Shown in pieces: positions 1 through 10,854 of a stretch of DNA of 64,000 nucleotides (the stretch's first letter is position 1; the number at the start of each line of letters is the position of its first letter). This DNA is from Andrena cerasifolii. Its lineage: Eukaryota > Arthropoda > Insecta > Hymenoptera > Andrenidae. The translations under genes and the position numbers were made by a program. Where the stretch lies: contig NC_135118.1 of NCBI RefSeq assembly GCF_050908995.1, positions 1,922,001-1,986,000 of the forward strand, given 5' to 3'. The notes below the pieces were generated by a model. That model made no database searches. It was given only the letters and a program-made list of their open reading frames with translations, and was not told the origin of the DNA.

Positions 1-65
1 GTTACTTTACCAGAAGACCATATAGATGCGGTTGTATAAGGTCTTCTCAGTTTCATTGTTATCAT
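1..65 (-). CDS. Trf2: Trf2/TBPL1 second visible coding exon (partial)
   Basis: This exon continues the TBP-related factor from 1270-1554. On the minus strand an acceptor (TTGGTATTGTAG) ends at 66 and the exon opens in phase 0 as MITMKLRRPYTTASIWSSGK, running off the window edge after 21 full codons. The KLRRPYTTASIWSSGK stretch matches the first-repeat core of TBPL1/TRF2 proteins, where a basic strand is followed by an IWSSGK turn. The upstream exon ends on a complete codon, so the junction is in frame. TBP-related factor 2 replaces TBP at TATA-less promoters and binds TFIIA/TFIIB in the nucleus (family knowledge). Remaining exons lie to the left of the window. Confidence 0.85.
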   Translation of the reverse strand, partial: MITMKLRRPYTTASIWSSGKV

Positions 66-402
66 CTACAATACCAACGTTATAATCAGAAATAAATTGC
101 TCTATACAATTCGAAAAGTAATGTTTGCATAATTTTTGGAAGTAACAACAGTGACGAATAAATTACACGTTCAAGTACCTATGGACCTACGAAATAGCAC
201 AAGTTCGCATGATTTAGAAATGGGAATAAAATCAGGAATAACTGTATTTATTTATTGAAAAATCATTATAATTTTATACTATCTGTTATAAGAAAAAGCT
301 TCACGTAACATACATTTAAACTATTTGTCTCCTCCAGCCGATTGCAATCTTGTCATTTATTATTATAAACATTGCTCTAATCTTTCTCCAGAAAAAGAAT
401 AT

Positions 403-1159
403 GGTAATTATTTAGAAGTTTCCCATCCTCACCGATTTCGTTGATTTTTGGATATGTTGTCGGGGACACGATTCTGAACAACTTTTTCCTATACATGTTG
501 AATTCAATCCCGGGATCCCGGCTATTTTTTGGATTCTAAAACTCCCGGGATTTGATATATCAAGTTATAACTTATCCCGAGAATTTTTAAAAACGTAAAT
601 TACTTTATGAACAACTGAAAAATATAAAAACGAAACCCAAAAAACAGCCGGAATCCCGGGATTGAATTCCCTATACACAATGACGAAGCTGACCTTCGTT
701 TCCGAGATATTTGCGAAAAACTTCTTTTGACTTATTCCGACGCAACGCATTCCACTTTCTAACTTGTCCCGGGTATTAGTATTGGTTAGGGCTAGATCAG
801 CGCGGGGGGCGCGCGCCCGCCCGCGGGCGCGTAAAGCATGGAGGCGAACCGATATGAGTCGGGGTGTTGACGGGCATCCGCAAGTTTCTGGTTCAAATCT
901 CTAAACTCACATCAGTTCGCTATTTTACGCACCCCTCGCACTAATCTAGCCCCAACCAATACTAATACCTGGGACAAGTTGGAAAGTGGAATGAGTTGCG
1001 CCCGGAATAAATCAACAGAAGTTTTTCGCAAATATCTCGAAAACGAAGGTCGTGCGGCGGTAACATGTATAGGGAAAAGTTGTTCAGAATCTTGATCTCA
1101 ATAACATATCCAAAAATCATTGAAATCGGTGAGGATGGAAAACTTCTAAATAATTACCA
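403..1159. repeat. Foldback element in the Trf2 intron
   Basis: Two long inverted arms frame about 0.76 kb. The left arm has ATGGTAATTATTTAGAAGTT then CCATCCTCACCGATTTCG. The right arm has the reverse complements, ending AACTTCTAAATAATTACCAA. Both arms carry a block with CGAGATATTTGCGAAAAAC. A GC-rich centre (about 795-930) contains GCGCGGGGGGCGCGCGCCCG. The same sequence family forms the ends of the much larger palindrome at 43682-50031 and recurs at 49380-49860. No transposase is present, so this is a non-autonomous foldback or MITE. A smaller palindrome (496-669) is inserted in its left arm. Confidence 0.8.
496..669. mobile_element. Small palindromic MITE with 8-bp duplication
   Basis: A 174-bp insert begins TGTTGAATTCAATCCCGGGA and ends CCCGGGATTGAATTCC, with near-complete inverted arms. 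It is flanked by CCTATACA at 488-495 and 670-677, an 8-bp target-site duplication typical of hAT-like elements. It splits the left arm of the 403-1159 element. The right arm of that element (ACATGTATAGG near 1062-1072) lacks any insert, which confirms that this one is younger. Confidence 0.7.
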
Positions 1160-1269
1160 AGAATATGACATTAGAGTCAGGTCAAACTTAAGGTAATAGA
1201 ACATAAAAGTATAAACATGTTACGTAAATATGTTTTGTTACAGAGAGCCAAGACAGTCTTCAAACGTAC

Positions 1270-1554
1270 CCCATTCTCCCTTCTATACTCCACGTTAGAT
1301 CCGTTAAGCGCGATTTCTCGTAAATTTAAATGACACCTAACACTGAAGCTGCAGACTACATTATTAATAACAATATCGAGTTCGCGTGGCTCTTGTTCAG
1401 GAGGCTCCACGTAAGGCTGGATTTGCCCATCGAATAGCCTTTCATCTTTCTCTTCTTTACATATGTCCGTATTGTCTAAATTATCTACATCTTCTACACG
1501 ATTTATTGTGTTTGTTAAAGGTTTCATGCCATTCTTTTGAATAGCAGTTGCCAT
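1270..1554 (-). CDS. Trf2: Trf2/TBPL1 exon with short-form start codon and first TBP-core segment
   Basis: The exon encodes 95 residues. About 57 acidic, low-conservation N-terminal residues are followed by LDIVINNVVCSFSVRCHLNL and REIALNGSNVEYRRENG, which is the start of the TBP-fold first repeat as in TBPL1/TRF2. The donor (GGG|GTACGT) follows codon 95 at 1270, in phase 0, and joins the exon at 1-65. The ATG is at 1552-1554. A good acceptor (TATTTTCAG) ends at 1564, so the exon begins at 1563, only 9 nt before this ATG. The frame stays open across those 9 nt, so an upstream coding exon giving a longer isoform (as in flies) is possible. Otherwise the upstream exon is 5' UTR. The intron to the next exon carries the palindromic element at 403-1159. 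Confidence 0.88.
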
Positions 1555-1656
1555 AATATATACCTGAAAATAATAACAATAACTCTAGCGATATTGCTTG
1601 TACAATATTTACATCAAATCTTTGTTCATAAAACAAGGCATTGCGTAAGTTTCATT

Positions 1657-1916
1657 GGCTGCATTCAGCGGAACCAACCGCTACGTAGCCGCTCGCTAGC
1701 TTAACGATGATCACTCCTGATTCCACTGAACGAGACTTGGGAAGGTAGCAATATTTGCAGCAACTCAACACGTTTCATAAAAGTAGCGGAGTTTACCTAC
1801 GCTCGAAAAAATTGCGACCGCTCACTAAACGTGTGGAGCGGTGAGCAACCTAGCGGTAGCGTTCAACGCAGAATCAGTGAGCGGCTACGTAGCGGTTGGT
1901 TCCGCTGAACGCAGCC
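1657..1916. mobile_element. Palindromic MITE, possibly Harbinger-like
   Basis: A 260-bp element has inverted termini GGCTGCATTCAGCGGAACCA and (reverse complement) GGCTGCGTTCAGCGGAACCA. The arms continue through ACCGCTACGTAGCCGCTC. ATT flanks both sides (1654-1656 and 1917-1919), consistent with a 3-bp duplication as made by PIF/Harbinger elements. There is no coding capacity. It lies just upstream of the Trf2 exon and within 100 bp of its splice acceptor. Confidence 0.65.
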
Positions 1917-1919
1917 ATT

Positions 1920-3772
1920 TACATTTTCACAAGGAATGGCCCAGTTCTAGCACACGTTATATACGACACCGAATGTAGCAGGATACTTTTCCATTTAATT
2001 TATAAATACGTGGTGGCTGGTAAATAATTAAAACTGTATCTACTGTGCAACGTCTTTGTTAGCTTTACAAGCATTCCGATATTTCGGGTAATGGGAATTT
2101 ATATAATCCTTATATTTATATCCTTAACAATTATTAAACAAAGTGGTAAGCGTATATTGCAAACCATGCTCATAGATCTTTTTCACCCGTGCTCCGAATA
2201 GATACAATTCTAATCATGATAATTGAACGCTAAACAACGTGCAAATTCACCGGCACTTTAACTCGAAATTCCCTTTTTTTCTGATATTTTTTTGTTACTT
2301 ATGAATTTCTACCAACGCTCCTTGATGTTTGCATAAATTTGACAAGCTGTGAAAGAGGCATAGACCGATAGGAAATTGCCAGGAAACGAGAGTTTGTTCC
2401 CGAGAATGAAGCTTCGCATTTCGCCGCATAACCATTAAAAACTATATCGCGATTAGTGATGGTATTCTTACGAGGAGCTACGGATTCTATTTGGAAACGT
2501 TATAGTCCCCGTTGTCTCGATGTAAATTTCATACGTTAGAAATCTGCGACTAAATACCAAAGGCATTATTCAGCTGGAGCGAAATAACGAGCTTTCGTGA
2601 CGGATCCTCTCACAATCCCCGTGGAAAATTAGTTTTCAAGTTAGGACCGTCGGGATGCACGTACATTTAAAACACATCGCGATTTACGAATGTACAACCA
2701 CTTGGATCGAAGGCTGCGAGAAAACGTGCTCCGAGTCAGTCAAAATAGGTCTGAAAAGTTCTCTTTGAACAGGAGCCGGGATGACAGTATATTAAAAGGC
2801 GAGAAGCACGGTCGCTGTTGTATAGTAGAGGCGTTAAAATGCCAAGGGTATTTAAGTGAGAGAAGGTTAAAAAGTGTTGAATATCGACGATGAGAGAGGA
2901 GAAAGAGCTGTACTCACGTGTGACTATGTTGTGTGTGCTTCGGTTACTTTTTAATTAATGATAACTTCTTTGTTGACAACTACCAGGAGAACGCAAAGTT
3001 AACTCAATAACCAGTGCCATTGTTTTCGGCCATCTTCACTAGACTAGCTACTAATCCGAGTCACGGACGCGACAATGATACATAAATGGGAATACTCATT
3101 GATGAAATGCGCACGCGAAATATTTTTCCTCCACTCTATTTCTTTTCGATGTTCCCTCAAATCTCCATCTGTTGTGTGTATTTCTCACTGATTTAATATT
3201 TATTCTGGAATAAATGCAATCATCTTTCTTCGTTTTTAAAACACCCGAAAAGAGAGTGATAGTCCTAAGAATATGAAGTATCGTTACGTAGATCTTCATT
3301 AAATCCTACTTACTATTGAGTTAACATCGAGAAATAAATTTCGCATAGTTTCGTTTTGTCTACTTTAATATAAAATTAATCCGTAGAAAGTTTCATCTTT
3401 TTTTTATCGTATGTATGTACATACTGTTTGGTACATACATACTGTTCATTCGAATTACCTTCGAATTACTAAACTGCCGACTGCGTAATGATAATGTAAA
3501 TCATCCTTAACGTCCTCAAATCGATTTTATGGGAATTCATACCTTCTGCCTGTTTTCATCCGGCGAATATAACGCAAAGATGCTTTAGAACAAACCTGTT
3601 TTTAAGTTACGAAATATCCATATACTTTGTTACATCGAGATTGAACAGAATCAATTAACGTGATACTTTAGAATTCTATATATGCTTTGTTAATAAAAGA
3701 AAATGCATCAACACCAAAAATTATTTGAATGAGATGAAATGCGAAGTGTTGCGCCTTTTTCAGGTAGGTACA
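1920..3772. other. Upstream flank of Trf2, no gene recognised
   Basis: This is AT-rich single-copy-looking sequence. The small open frames here lack codon bias or domain signal. A long Trf2 isoform or 5' UTR exon would be expected upstream on the minus strand, but I could not place one with confidence. Confidence 0.4.
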
Positions 3773-3897
3773 CTAGGCGCCAGAATCGACTTCCCTTCGG
3801 AAATTTGGCAACGTTGCATGTCACTAGGCATAATTCAGCGGTTCTAGTAACATGCAACGTTGCCAAATTTCCGAAAGGAAGCCGTTTTGACGCCTAG
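3773..3897. mobile_element. Short palindromic MITE
   Basis: A 125-bp inverted repeat runs from CTAGGCGCCAGAATCGACTT to the matching CGCCTAG end. Both arms share GAAATTTGGCAACGTTGCATG. A one-arm fragment of the same family is at about 17044-17095 (CATGCAACGTTGCCAAATTT), so it is dispersed in this genome. Confidence 0.7.
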
Positions 3898-4171
3898 AGC
3901 AAAGAGGAGATATAATAAGACGCGTCACTCCGGGCGGAACCTTTGAAGTCCTTACTTGACCTTGGCATTTAAATTGTTGTCTATTCGAGCGGGATATTCA
4001 AATCGACTAAATGTACCTTACCGCAATTTGCTGATTATTGCCGAAGTTTACCGTGATTTACCGATCATTGCCGAATGGGCATTTAAATTGGTTGTCTAGT
4101 GATTTTCCTAGTATGTATGTACTAAATTCATGTATCCGCTCAAGTTTGCAGTTGCGTGTATAACCGGCTTA

Positions 4172-5045
4172 GGGTAGATGTCCCGATTACCGTGCCTTAA
4201 TGCTTAAAGAAGCAGTGCAAAAAACTCGCATAAATAAATAAGGAAAGAAATTTGTTTAATTAAGTTAATTTATTAATGTATATGTTACAAACGAGAAGGT
4301 TGCATTTTTAAACAATTTAAACACAGTAAAAAAATATCAAAAATGCATATGAAGATTTCGATGGATTTACCAAATCCTTACCGTTTCCGGTAACACGAAC
4401 TTTACAGAAGTGATTAAATTGATAGTTATCATGATTTGCACTTATGTAAAGTGTTTATTATATCATAAAAGGTTCAAATTTTATGAAAAAATAGCAAAAT
4501 GAGCACTTTTGAAACGTTTTCGTATTTTTAAAGTGAACCCGGTAATTGAGACAGGAATTTAACGCTTGTCCCTATTACCGTGCTCCTCGGTGCCCACTGG
4601 CTCCCTCTGTAACTGGTAAACCTAACCTTACTTTCATTTCTCAGAACGGGTGAACAGAAATTTATATTTGCATATTTTGCTTTTGTAATGAAAAGGTCAT
4701 ATTAAAATAACATAAAGACACCTCTCGTAGGGCAAAAAAATGTTTTGAACAGTTCAAAGTTCAAAGACATAATCTAACCGCGGGAACGCTGTTCAAAAAA
4801 TGGCACGGGAATAGGGACAACGCATTTTTCAGGGCACAGTAATTGGGACAAAAATAAGTATTTTTATTTCAATTAACAAAATATGAAAAATTAACATTTT
4901 CAACCCGAAAAAATGCCTTAATAAAGAGAAAAGTTCGAAACACCAATATAAATTTACACCAAGCAAAATTAAAGTAAGAGAAGTCAGTAATTAATTACTT
5001 CGCGAGCAAGTCGACATCAAAGCACGGTAATTGGGACATCTACCG
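4172..5045. mobile_element. TA-flanked pogo-like non-autonomous element
   Basis: An 874-bp element has termini GGGTAGATGTCCCGATTACC and (reverse complement) CGGTAGATGTCCCAATTACC, flanked by TA at 4170-4171 and 5046-5047. Inside, related phrases recur (CTTGTCCCTATTACCGTGCT near 4566; GGGACAACGCATTTTTCAGG near 4815), so it contains decayed inner copies of its own ends. A TA duplication with GGGTA-type ends suggests the Tc1/mariner-pogo superfamily. No transposase is visible. Confidence 0.75.
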
Positions 5046-5050
5046 TAGTT

Positions 5051-5922
5051 ATAGCGAATTCGGCACCCTGCACTGGTGGGCACAGAGTACGAACATTTTC
5101 GGTGGCAAGATCACTAGGGCATTCGGCAGGCACGCACTGACATCTGTGCTGTTCTGGTGCTGCTCTTGTTGCGCGATCTCGTGGGGATTTTTTATTGGAA
5201 CGCCAATTTCTTTAATTTCTCTTTATTAATGCATATTTTTTTAATTGAAATAAAAGTACATGTTTTTGTCCCAAATACGGTGCCCTTTTTTAATAGCGTT
5301 CCATTTATTTCCGAGAAAGGAAAATAAGGTTAGGTTTAGCAGGTACAGAGGGAGCACTGAGGGGGCACACAAGCGTCACAACCCTATCGCTTTTAGAGGC
5401 TTCACTTTAAAAAATACGAAAACGTTTCAAAAGTGCTCACGTTGCTATTTTTTCATAAAATAAGAAGCTTTTATGATATAATTAACGATAATTATCAATT
5501 TATTCACTTCTGTAAAGAATATATATATTAATTAATGAAAAAAATCCTTTGCATAACTTAAAAGTAAATTTTCTGTGTCGTCATTGTTACTACTCGTTTC
5601 CAATAATTCCACAAGGAATAAATTTCTGTCCATTTTGAAAATAATTTGGAGATTATTCGGTGCCATCAAACCGCACTGACTGCACTGCCAAAAATCTCAT
5701 CGCCATAAAGGTTGCACCCGTGTAGTTCATTCCGTTGATCCGAATGCAAAGTTTGTACTACACCAGGGCAGTTCTTGGTCGCCGAATTCGTATTCGGATT
5801 ATACAGGATTGGGTCGTGTGTAATCCAATGTAATCGATGCTAGGGAATCTGCACTGGCATGGAGCTGGAGCTGCACTAGTGCAGTGACTGCAGTGCCAGT
5901 GCGTGTCTACCGAATTCGCTAT
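5051..5922. mobile_element. TIR element with an older pogo-like fragment inside
   Basis: Ends are ATAGCGAATTCGGCA and the inverted TACCGAATTCGCTAT. Both subterminal regions contain CACTGG/CCAGTG blocks. The interior 5258-5490 resembles the middle of the neighbouring 4172-5045 element (GTTAGGTTTAGCAGGTACAG and ACGAAAACGTTTCAAAAGTG), so that family inserted here or was captured. No intact coding sequence is present. Confidence 0.6.
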
Positions 5923-5923
5923 C

Positions 5924-6213
5924 AGTGATCCTCTAGGCAGGTGATCGGAACAACGTGTATGGTCGCTGATTGGTTGCCGCGTTTTGGAGCAAAAGCGGAA
6001 GTAGACAGAGAAAGAAACTGTAAAAAAAAGAAAGAGACAGAAATACTGATCGAAGGAGACAGAAATACTGATCGAAGGAGACAGAAATACTGACAGAAAG
6101 AGAGAGCGAGAGAAATACTGATAGAAAGAGATAAATAAACGTTTAGGTTATGTTATTTCCGGTTTTGCTCCAAAATGGCTGCCGTTATACCGATCACTCC
6201 CTGGACGATCACT
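5924..6213. mobile_element. MITE with internal 21-22-bp tandem repeat
   Basis: A 290-bp element has inverted ends AGTGATCCTCTAGGCAGGTGATCGG and CCGATCACTCCCTGGACGATCACT. Inside, three imperfect copies of AGACAGAAATACTGATCGAAGG run through 6037-6120. It abuts the preceding element directly. Confidence 0.65.
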
Positions 6214-6226
6214 AGGCTTAGTGAAG

Positions 6227-6437
6227 GGGCGAATTCCACTTATGCCCAAATCGCCCGCGCCCACGACCGTAGGAATTTTCCGTTTTTGTAATAAAATGAA
6301 TATGATAAATTATATGTTCCTGTTTTCGAATCGTTATTTATATTTTAAAACCTGTATTTCCATATTTCAGATTTCCATAAATTTTTAAACGAAAACTACA
6401 GGCGTTGCGAGTGATTTAGGCGTAAGTGGAATCCGCC
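6227..6437. mobile_element. Short TIR element
   Basis: Inverted ends are GGGCGAATTCCACTTATGCC and (reverse complement of the right end) GGGCGGATTCCACTTACGCC, about 210 bp apart, with an AT-rich centre. It is the fourth TIR element in a row between Trf2 and TUT1. Confidence 0.65.
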
Positions 6438-6969
6438 CAAGGTAGGCGTCAACTGGCGTTAACTGCGTGAAGCTAACGAAAGCTGGTCAGTGGTCGGCAA
6501 ACGAGTCCCTTCTCATATGGAACCAAGTTTAGTTTTGTGGCGCGGACCACAGCGACCCGCGCAGTGGATTCGTTTGAATTTCTGACTTCGCAACAAAATA
6601 ATGCACAAATGATATTATAAACAATATTAATAAACTGAAGGATTCCTATATATATATATCGTATCACATTAATTGGTTTTAATATTTTTAATGTCATGGA
6701 GGAGAAGCATTTGAATTATATATGATATTATGATAGTAAGGGCAATTTTAGAATAAGATTAGAATAAATATATTACGTGGTTTATTTACGTTTCTATCAT
6801 TTATATGAATATCATTAGGATTAGTATGTATATTTAGATGAAAAATTTGTAATAGAACAAACGAAATACAATATCTTTGAAAAGAAATCATACTTTCATA
6901 GGGTTAATGTTTTGAATTGTCCACTGTGTTTCTAAAAATTAATGTATTTTCACATTATACAGATATAAC

Positions 6970-8432
6970 TTAGTAACGCTTGTTGAATTGTTGCATATGC
7001 GTCAATGTTCGTTGTGTTATTTGACATAACTTACTCCTAGCAAAACTCGCAAAATCTTGAAAAACACCACGATCACTATTTTCATTACTTATAACTAGAG
7101 TGACTTTTGGCGGGTGTATTGTCTTCTGAAATTCACACATGAATTCTAAATTGACTTTTTGTGATGAACTCTCTTTATCATTGTTCTCTATTGTTTTATC
7201 TGACATAAGGGCCTCTTTTTCTAAGCAACTCAAACAGGGGTCGAAAACCATGTTACTAAGTTTTCTTTTATACCATACACGATGGCTTCCAGTACAAGAA
7301 AGTACAATCAATTGATGTTTTTCTGTGTGAACATCTGACAGCATTTCAAGTTTTTGCTGTTTCTCTGCCACATTATCGCTAACAATTTCAACTTGTACTT
7401 TGAAAACTTTCTCCAAAATATCTCTGACTATATTGAAAACAGTAAAATACCAATCACTCTTTGTAAATTTTCCCTTTTCTGTGACATCCGTACACGTTTC
7501 CATTTCATTTAATTCACTAACACGCACAAAGTCCTGTCCAGGAATTATAACTATAAATGTATCTTTTATAGTTTTATTTTTCACTACCGTGGTAAATAAA
7601 GTTTTCAGTAAATCTCTGTAATCATTTTGACTGGACGTTGCGCAAATTTCAGCGCCAATCGCACAATATTGGACAAAAGAGTTTAATCGAGTAAGCTGTG
7701 TAATTGCCGTGACATTATAACACAGTTCTATAGGATCTTGAACACACATCGGTCTGTTAAGATTTAATTTAAGATTCTCGTCCATCTGTATGCATACTTT
7801 ATACCTATCCATACATTGCGGTAGACTATCGGTATCTTTAAATTCTGATTTATTATGTGCCATTCCATCTAATGGACAGATTACCAATGATTTAAATTCG
7901 AATGTTGCGTAGAAAGAAAAGAAACCGTGAAGAAGCTGCGAAATACTATTCGTATTTGTAATTGTTGGTAACGTTACATTTTCATTAAAATTAACCTGCC
8001 ATCCATTTATAATTAGCGGCTGACAAGTTCTCTGCAGCTCGATCAAAGGAGGAATAATATTAACTGACGGTTGTTGAAGATAAAAAATAATTAATAACAT
8101 TAAAGCGAAACTGGACATTTTTCCTGTACCTGATAATTTAAAATGTCTGGCCCAATATTTAATAAGCATCATTAATGATCTTACTCTATCATCGAGAGAA
8201 ATATAATACTTCAATAGGTAACTTTTATGTATACCTAAGCTGTTTTTAAACGAAATATCACAGAAGACATTTGTTTGGAGATAACAAAATTTTATAATAG
8301 GCATTTTAGCCTTTGGAATTAATATTATGTGAGAAAAAACATGGTGCATTCGGTGCATGAGGTTGTTCACTTTTTTAAAAATCAGGAACATAGTCCATGC
8401 TGATGGACTTCTAGTTTCAACTATTGGCTCAC
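6970..8432 (-). CDS. Tut1: TUT1/Star-PAP terminal coding exon (exon 4)
   Basis: This exon encodes residues 210-696 and ends with TAA at 6970-6972. The acceptor ATTCAAG ends at 8433, and the split glycine codon (G|GT) matches the donor at 8542. It holds the third catalytic aspartate in VFCDISFKNSLGIHKS (about D268). Next come the PAP/OAS1-like central domain with RSLMMLIKYWARHFKLSG, then a PAP-associated region with GKMSSFALMLLIIFYLQ and a long less conserved tail. The stretch LELMSDVHTEKH-like tail sequences are not diagnostic. An AATAAA signal on the minus strand is near 6781. These enzymes add U or A to RNA 3' ends in the nucleus, with U6 snRNA and selected mRNAs as known vertebrate substrates. 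Substrate use here is inferred from family. Confidence 0.9.
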
Positions 8433-8541
8433 CTTGAATGAAATGTATCACATGATATTAGTACGGAATACTAACATAATGTAAAACATTTGTACAGTGC
8501 AAAAAATAATGAAATTTAACAAAAAAATTTTTAAATCTTAC

Positions 8542-8841
8542 CAATATCCATGTATATATCTAAATCACATTCTTTAAAGCCTAGTCCCGTTTGAGTTGAG
8601 CCAAATTTATACGATTTACACTTTGGAAACAGAGGTTTAAATATCTCGTCTAGCTGTGTAACAATACATTCGTATCTTGATTCAATTTCGGCATCGGTAA
8701 GTTGTACCGCATTTAAAAATGCTACTAGCTGATTATCAAACGTAGTGTTTTCCTCGAATATGTGTTTTATGTTATTGTAAGATATCGGACATGCATTTTC
8801 TGTTGGACTATTTTGCTTCGCTCGTTTTGGTTTTCCTACAT
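8542..8841 (-). CDS. Tut1: TUT1/Star-PAP exon 3, nucleotidyltransferase signature
   Basis: Exactly 300 nt, residues 110-209. It contains the polymerase-beta-like signature YKFGSTQTGLGFKECDLDIY, with GS at about 190-191 and the metal-binding pair D202 and D204. The upstream part (KPKRAKQNSPTEN) is basic and may act in nuclear targeting. The acceptor (AACTTGAAG) ends at 8842 and the donor (ATTG|GTAAGA) begins at 8541. An in-frame TAA just upstream of the acceptor rules out extension of the open frame. Phase 1 on both sides fits the neighbouring exons. Confidence 0.9.
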
Positions 8842-9080
8842 CTTCAAGTTAAAGGATATACAAATTAAAAAGGTTAGATCTATTTAACTAGATATGTAAA
8901 GAAAATTGTAGCTTTTACAGTGGAACTGTACAACATCCCGATCATCAATTTGGTTTTCTACGCACCCACAGCACACATTAATTAGGGTAAAGTAGGAGTG
9001 CGCGGATCGTCCCGAGGCTCGGATCCCCGGCCCTCGGGACGAGTTGGAAAATTGCGAGCGGGATCGGGCGGGGTCCCGAT

Positions 9081-9295
9081 CAATGACATATATAGACGGA
9101 GCGTAAGCTGAGGGGGGTGTAAGATTCGCGGTAAGGGGAGCGATACAGGCAAATCGGGTAACGCAGTGGATATGCATGCCGAATGCTTCCGAAGCTAACC
9201 CGACGTGCCTGTATCTGACCTCTGCATTTTCCCCTCCAAGCCTACCGTTACCCACGCCAATAGTCCCAGCTTCTGCTTCGTCTATATATGTCTAT
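9081..9295. mobile_element. Small TIR element with 9-bp duplication
   Basis: A 215-bp insert begins CAATGACATATATAGACGGA and ends TCGTCTATATATGTCTATG, so the ends are inverted. GGTCCCGAT flanks both sides (9072-9080 and 9296-9304). The other arm of the host palindrome has CGAAAGTATCGGGATCCCG with no insert, which shows the empty state. The superfamily is not recognised. Confidence 0.75.
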
Positions 9296-9840
9296 GGTCC
9301 CGATACTTTCATATTGCTCGAAGTTTTCGGGATCCCGAGACTCGATTCGGACTAAAAGCATGACCACCATGAGCGGGCAATTTGATTTCAGGTCGGCTCG
9401 AAAGCCAGCTATTAACAGGAGACTGAGACGGAAAGAATTATGTATTATTTATATCAATACCAGTGATAAATTTTTATCTTTCTGTCTCCTGTTGAATCAT
9501 AATTTGTATCTTATTATTCATTTACATATATATGTATTTTCATTGCTACCAATTTGTCTGTGAATACTGGATATGTCCATATACGTACTTACATAAGATG
9601 TATAAAATAATACATTTAATAAAAAATTATTTTATTAAGATTTTAAAATATTGTCGAACTAAAAATAGTCTTCCTCCCAAGTTTTGAATATGGTATTGAT
9701 TTAACTACGTATATTCAGTATTCACAGACTATTCGGTAGCAATGAAAATATATATGTAAATAAATAATAAGATACAAATTATGATTCAACAGGAGACAAA
9801 AAGGTAAAAACTTATCACTGGTAGTGATATAAATGATACT

Positions 9841-10042
9841 GTGCTCTGATGGAAAGAAGTCGGTCCAGAAACTCCAGGGTCTGAATATCAGGTCCGAATA
9901 GTACATCCGTATTGGCTGGAGCGACAACGTCGACGAATACAAAGTAAGCAAACGGGACACGGGCGGCGGGAGCCAATGCGAGCGAAGAACCCCTCTTTCT
10001 TGTCCCTGTGACATTTCAACCGTCTTCTTTCCATCGGGCCAC
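9841..10042. mobile_element. About 200-bp TIR element, copy 1
   Basis: Ends are GTGCTCTGATGGAAAGAAG and (reverse complement) GTGGCCCGATGGAAAGAAG. The interior contains AAGCAAACGGGACACGGG and CATTGGCTCCCGC on opposite strands. A second copy is inverted at 29141-29337, inserted in an unrelated MITE, so this is a true mobile family. Confidence 0.7.
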
Positions 10043-10302
10043 AGTACTTATGCATAATTCTTACCGTCTCGGTCTCCTCTTAATAGCTGGCTTTCGAGCC
10101 GATCGCGTCCGAGTTTTGCCGAGCTGACCTGAAATCAAATTGCCCGCTCGCAGCGGTCATGCTTGTAGCCCGAATCGAGTCTCGGGATCCCGAAACTTTC
10201 GGGACCTCGAGCAATACGAAAGTATCGGGATCCCGCCCGATCCCGCTGGAAAGTTTCCGGCCCATCCCAGGCCCGAAATGTCGGGTACCCGCACACCCCT
10301 GG

Positions 10303-10500
10303 GGTAAAAGTACCAGTAGTTGACAACTTTTCAGAAAAACCTGAAAAATAAGGTTTTTAGAAGTGCAACTATCTCTTTTAAACAGCCCGCCGCGGCTTCT
10401 AATATCCACAGTTCGCCTCTTCTAAAAACCTTTTTTTCACGTTTTTCTGAAAAGTTTGTCAACCACTAATACATGGTCAACTACTGGTACCTTTACCCTA
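10303..10500. mobile_element. Pogo-like palindromic MITE next to TUT1 exon 2
   Basis: Arms are GGGTAAAAGTACCAGTAGTT and the inverted GGTACCTTTACCC, followed by TA. Both carry TTTTCAGAAAAAC and CTAAAAACC. A stray GGGTAAAGTA at 8984-8993 on the far side of the foldback element suggests that the foldback inserted into this MITE and duplicated about 9 bp. It ends 62 bp from the exon 2 donor, so it must not disturb splicing. Confidence 0.6.
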
Positions 10501-10561
10501 TATATCAATTTTGTAGCGAAACAGTAACTCAAATATCTGTAATTCCCTGATTAGTACTCAC

Positions 10562-10644
10562 TCTCCAAAACTCGCCTTCTTCTTATGTTTAATTTTACAT
10601 TATTTAGCCAAACAGGTTCCTTTAATAATGCATCGGTCGACTTT
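10562..10644 (-). CDS. Tut1: TUT1/Star-PAP exon 2, second half of RRM
   Basis: An 83-nt exon too short for open-frame searches. The acceptor GATATTGTAG ends at 10645 and the donor is GAGA|GTGAGT. It completes the split arginine codon of exon 1 and reads KSTDALLKEPVWLNNVKLNI then RRRRVLE. This is the helix-2 and strand-4 half of an RNA recognition motif, with the usual aliphatic strand followed by basic residues. It leaves one base, which forms an asparagine codon with exon 3. The phase agreement on both sides is strong support. Confidence 0.85.
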
Positions 10645-10854
10645 CTACAATATCAAAAGTTTACATGAACGTTCCAAACGTAAACAATCATTACAATCAT
10701 AGTTATATGAAATTATACTTATAAATTTGCAGATTATAATTATAAATGTATCTGTTACTGTCGAAGTCATTAAAATAATTTGTACAAAACGAACTTTTAG
10801 TTTAAATTATTTAGCGTCAATAAACGTGTCGAGTAGGTTTGTACATGTTGTTAC

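Larger units (their letters stand above)
8994..10304. repeat. Foldback element in TUT1 intron 2
   Basis: Inverted arms (about 8994-9440 and 10055-10304) share GAAGTTTTCGGGATCCCGAG-type sequence, CGGGCAATTTGATTTCAGGT and AGCCAGCTATTAA. The inner part 9450-9565 pairs with 9715-9835 (AATACCAGTGATAA ... TTATCACTGGTA). Two smaller elements are inserted, one per arm (9081-9295 and 9841-10042). It lies in the sense-antisense span of an intron that must be spliced to join TUT1 exons 2 and 3. Confidence 0.75.

Noticed and set aside
840..920. tRNA-like B-box (GGTTCAAATCTC) in the palindrome at 403-1159
   Set aside because: No A-box at proper distance and no cloverleaf; the same motif is copied with the element family.
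2975..3040. Minus-strand ATGGCCGAAAACAATGGCAC as a first Trf2 exon
   Set aside because: The start context is good, but the only nearby GT (GTTATTG) is a poor donor and the phase does not fit the exon at 1563.
6473..6697. 74-codon minus-strand frame downstream of TUT1
   Set aside because: No homology I can see; lies in the 3' flank with AT repeats.
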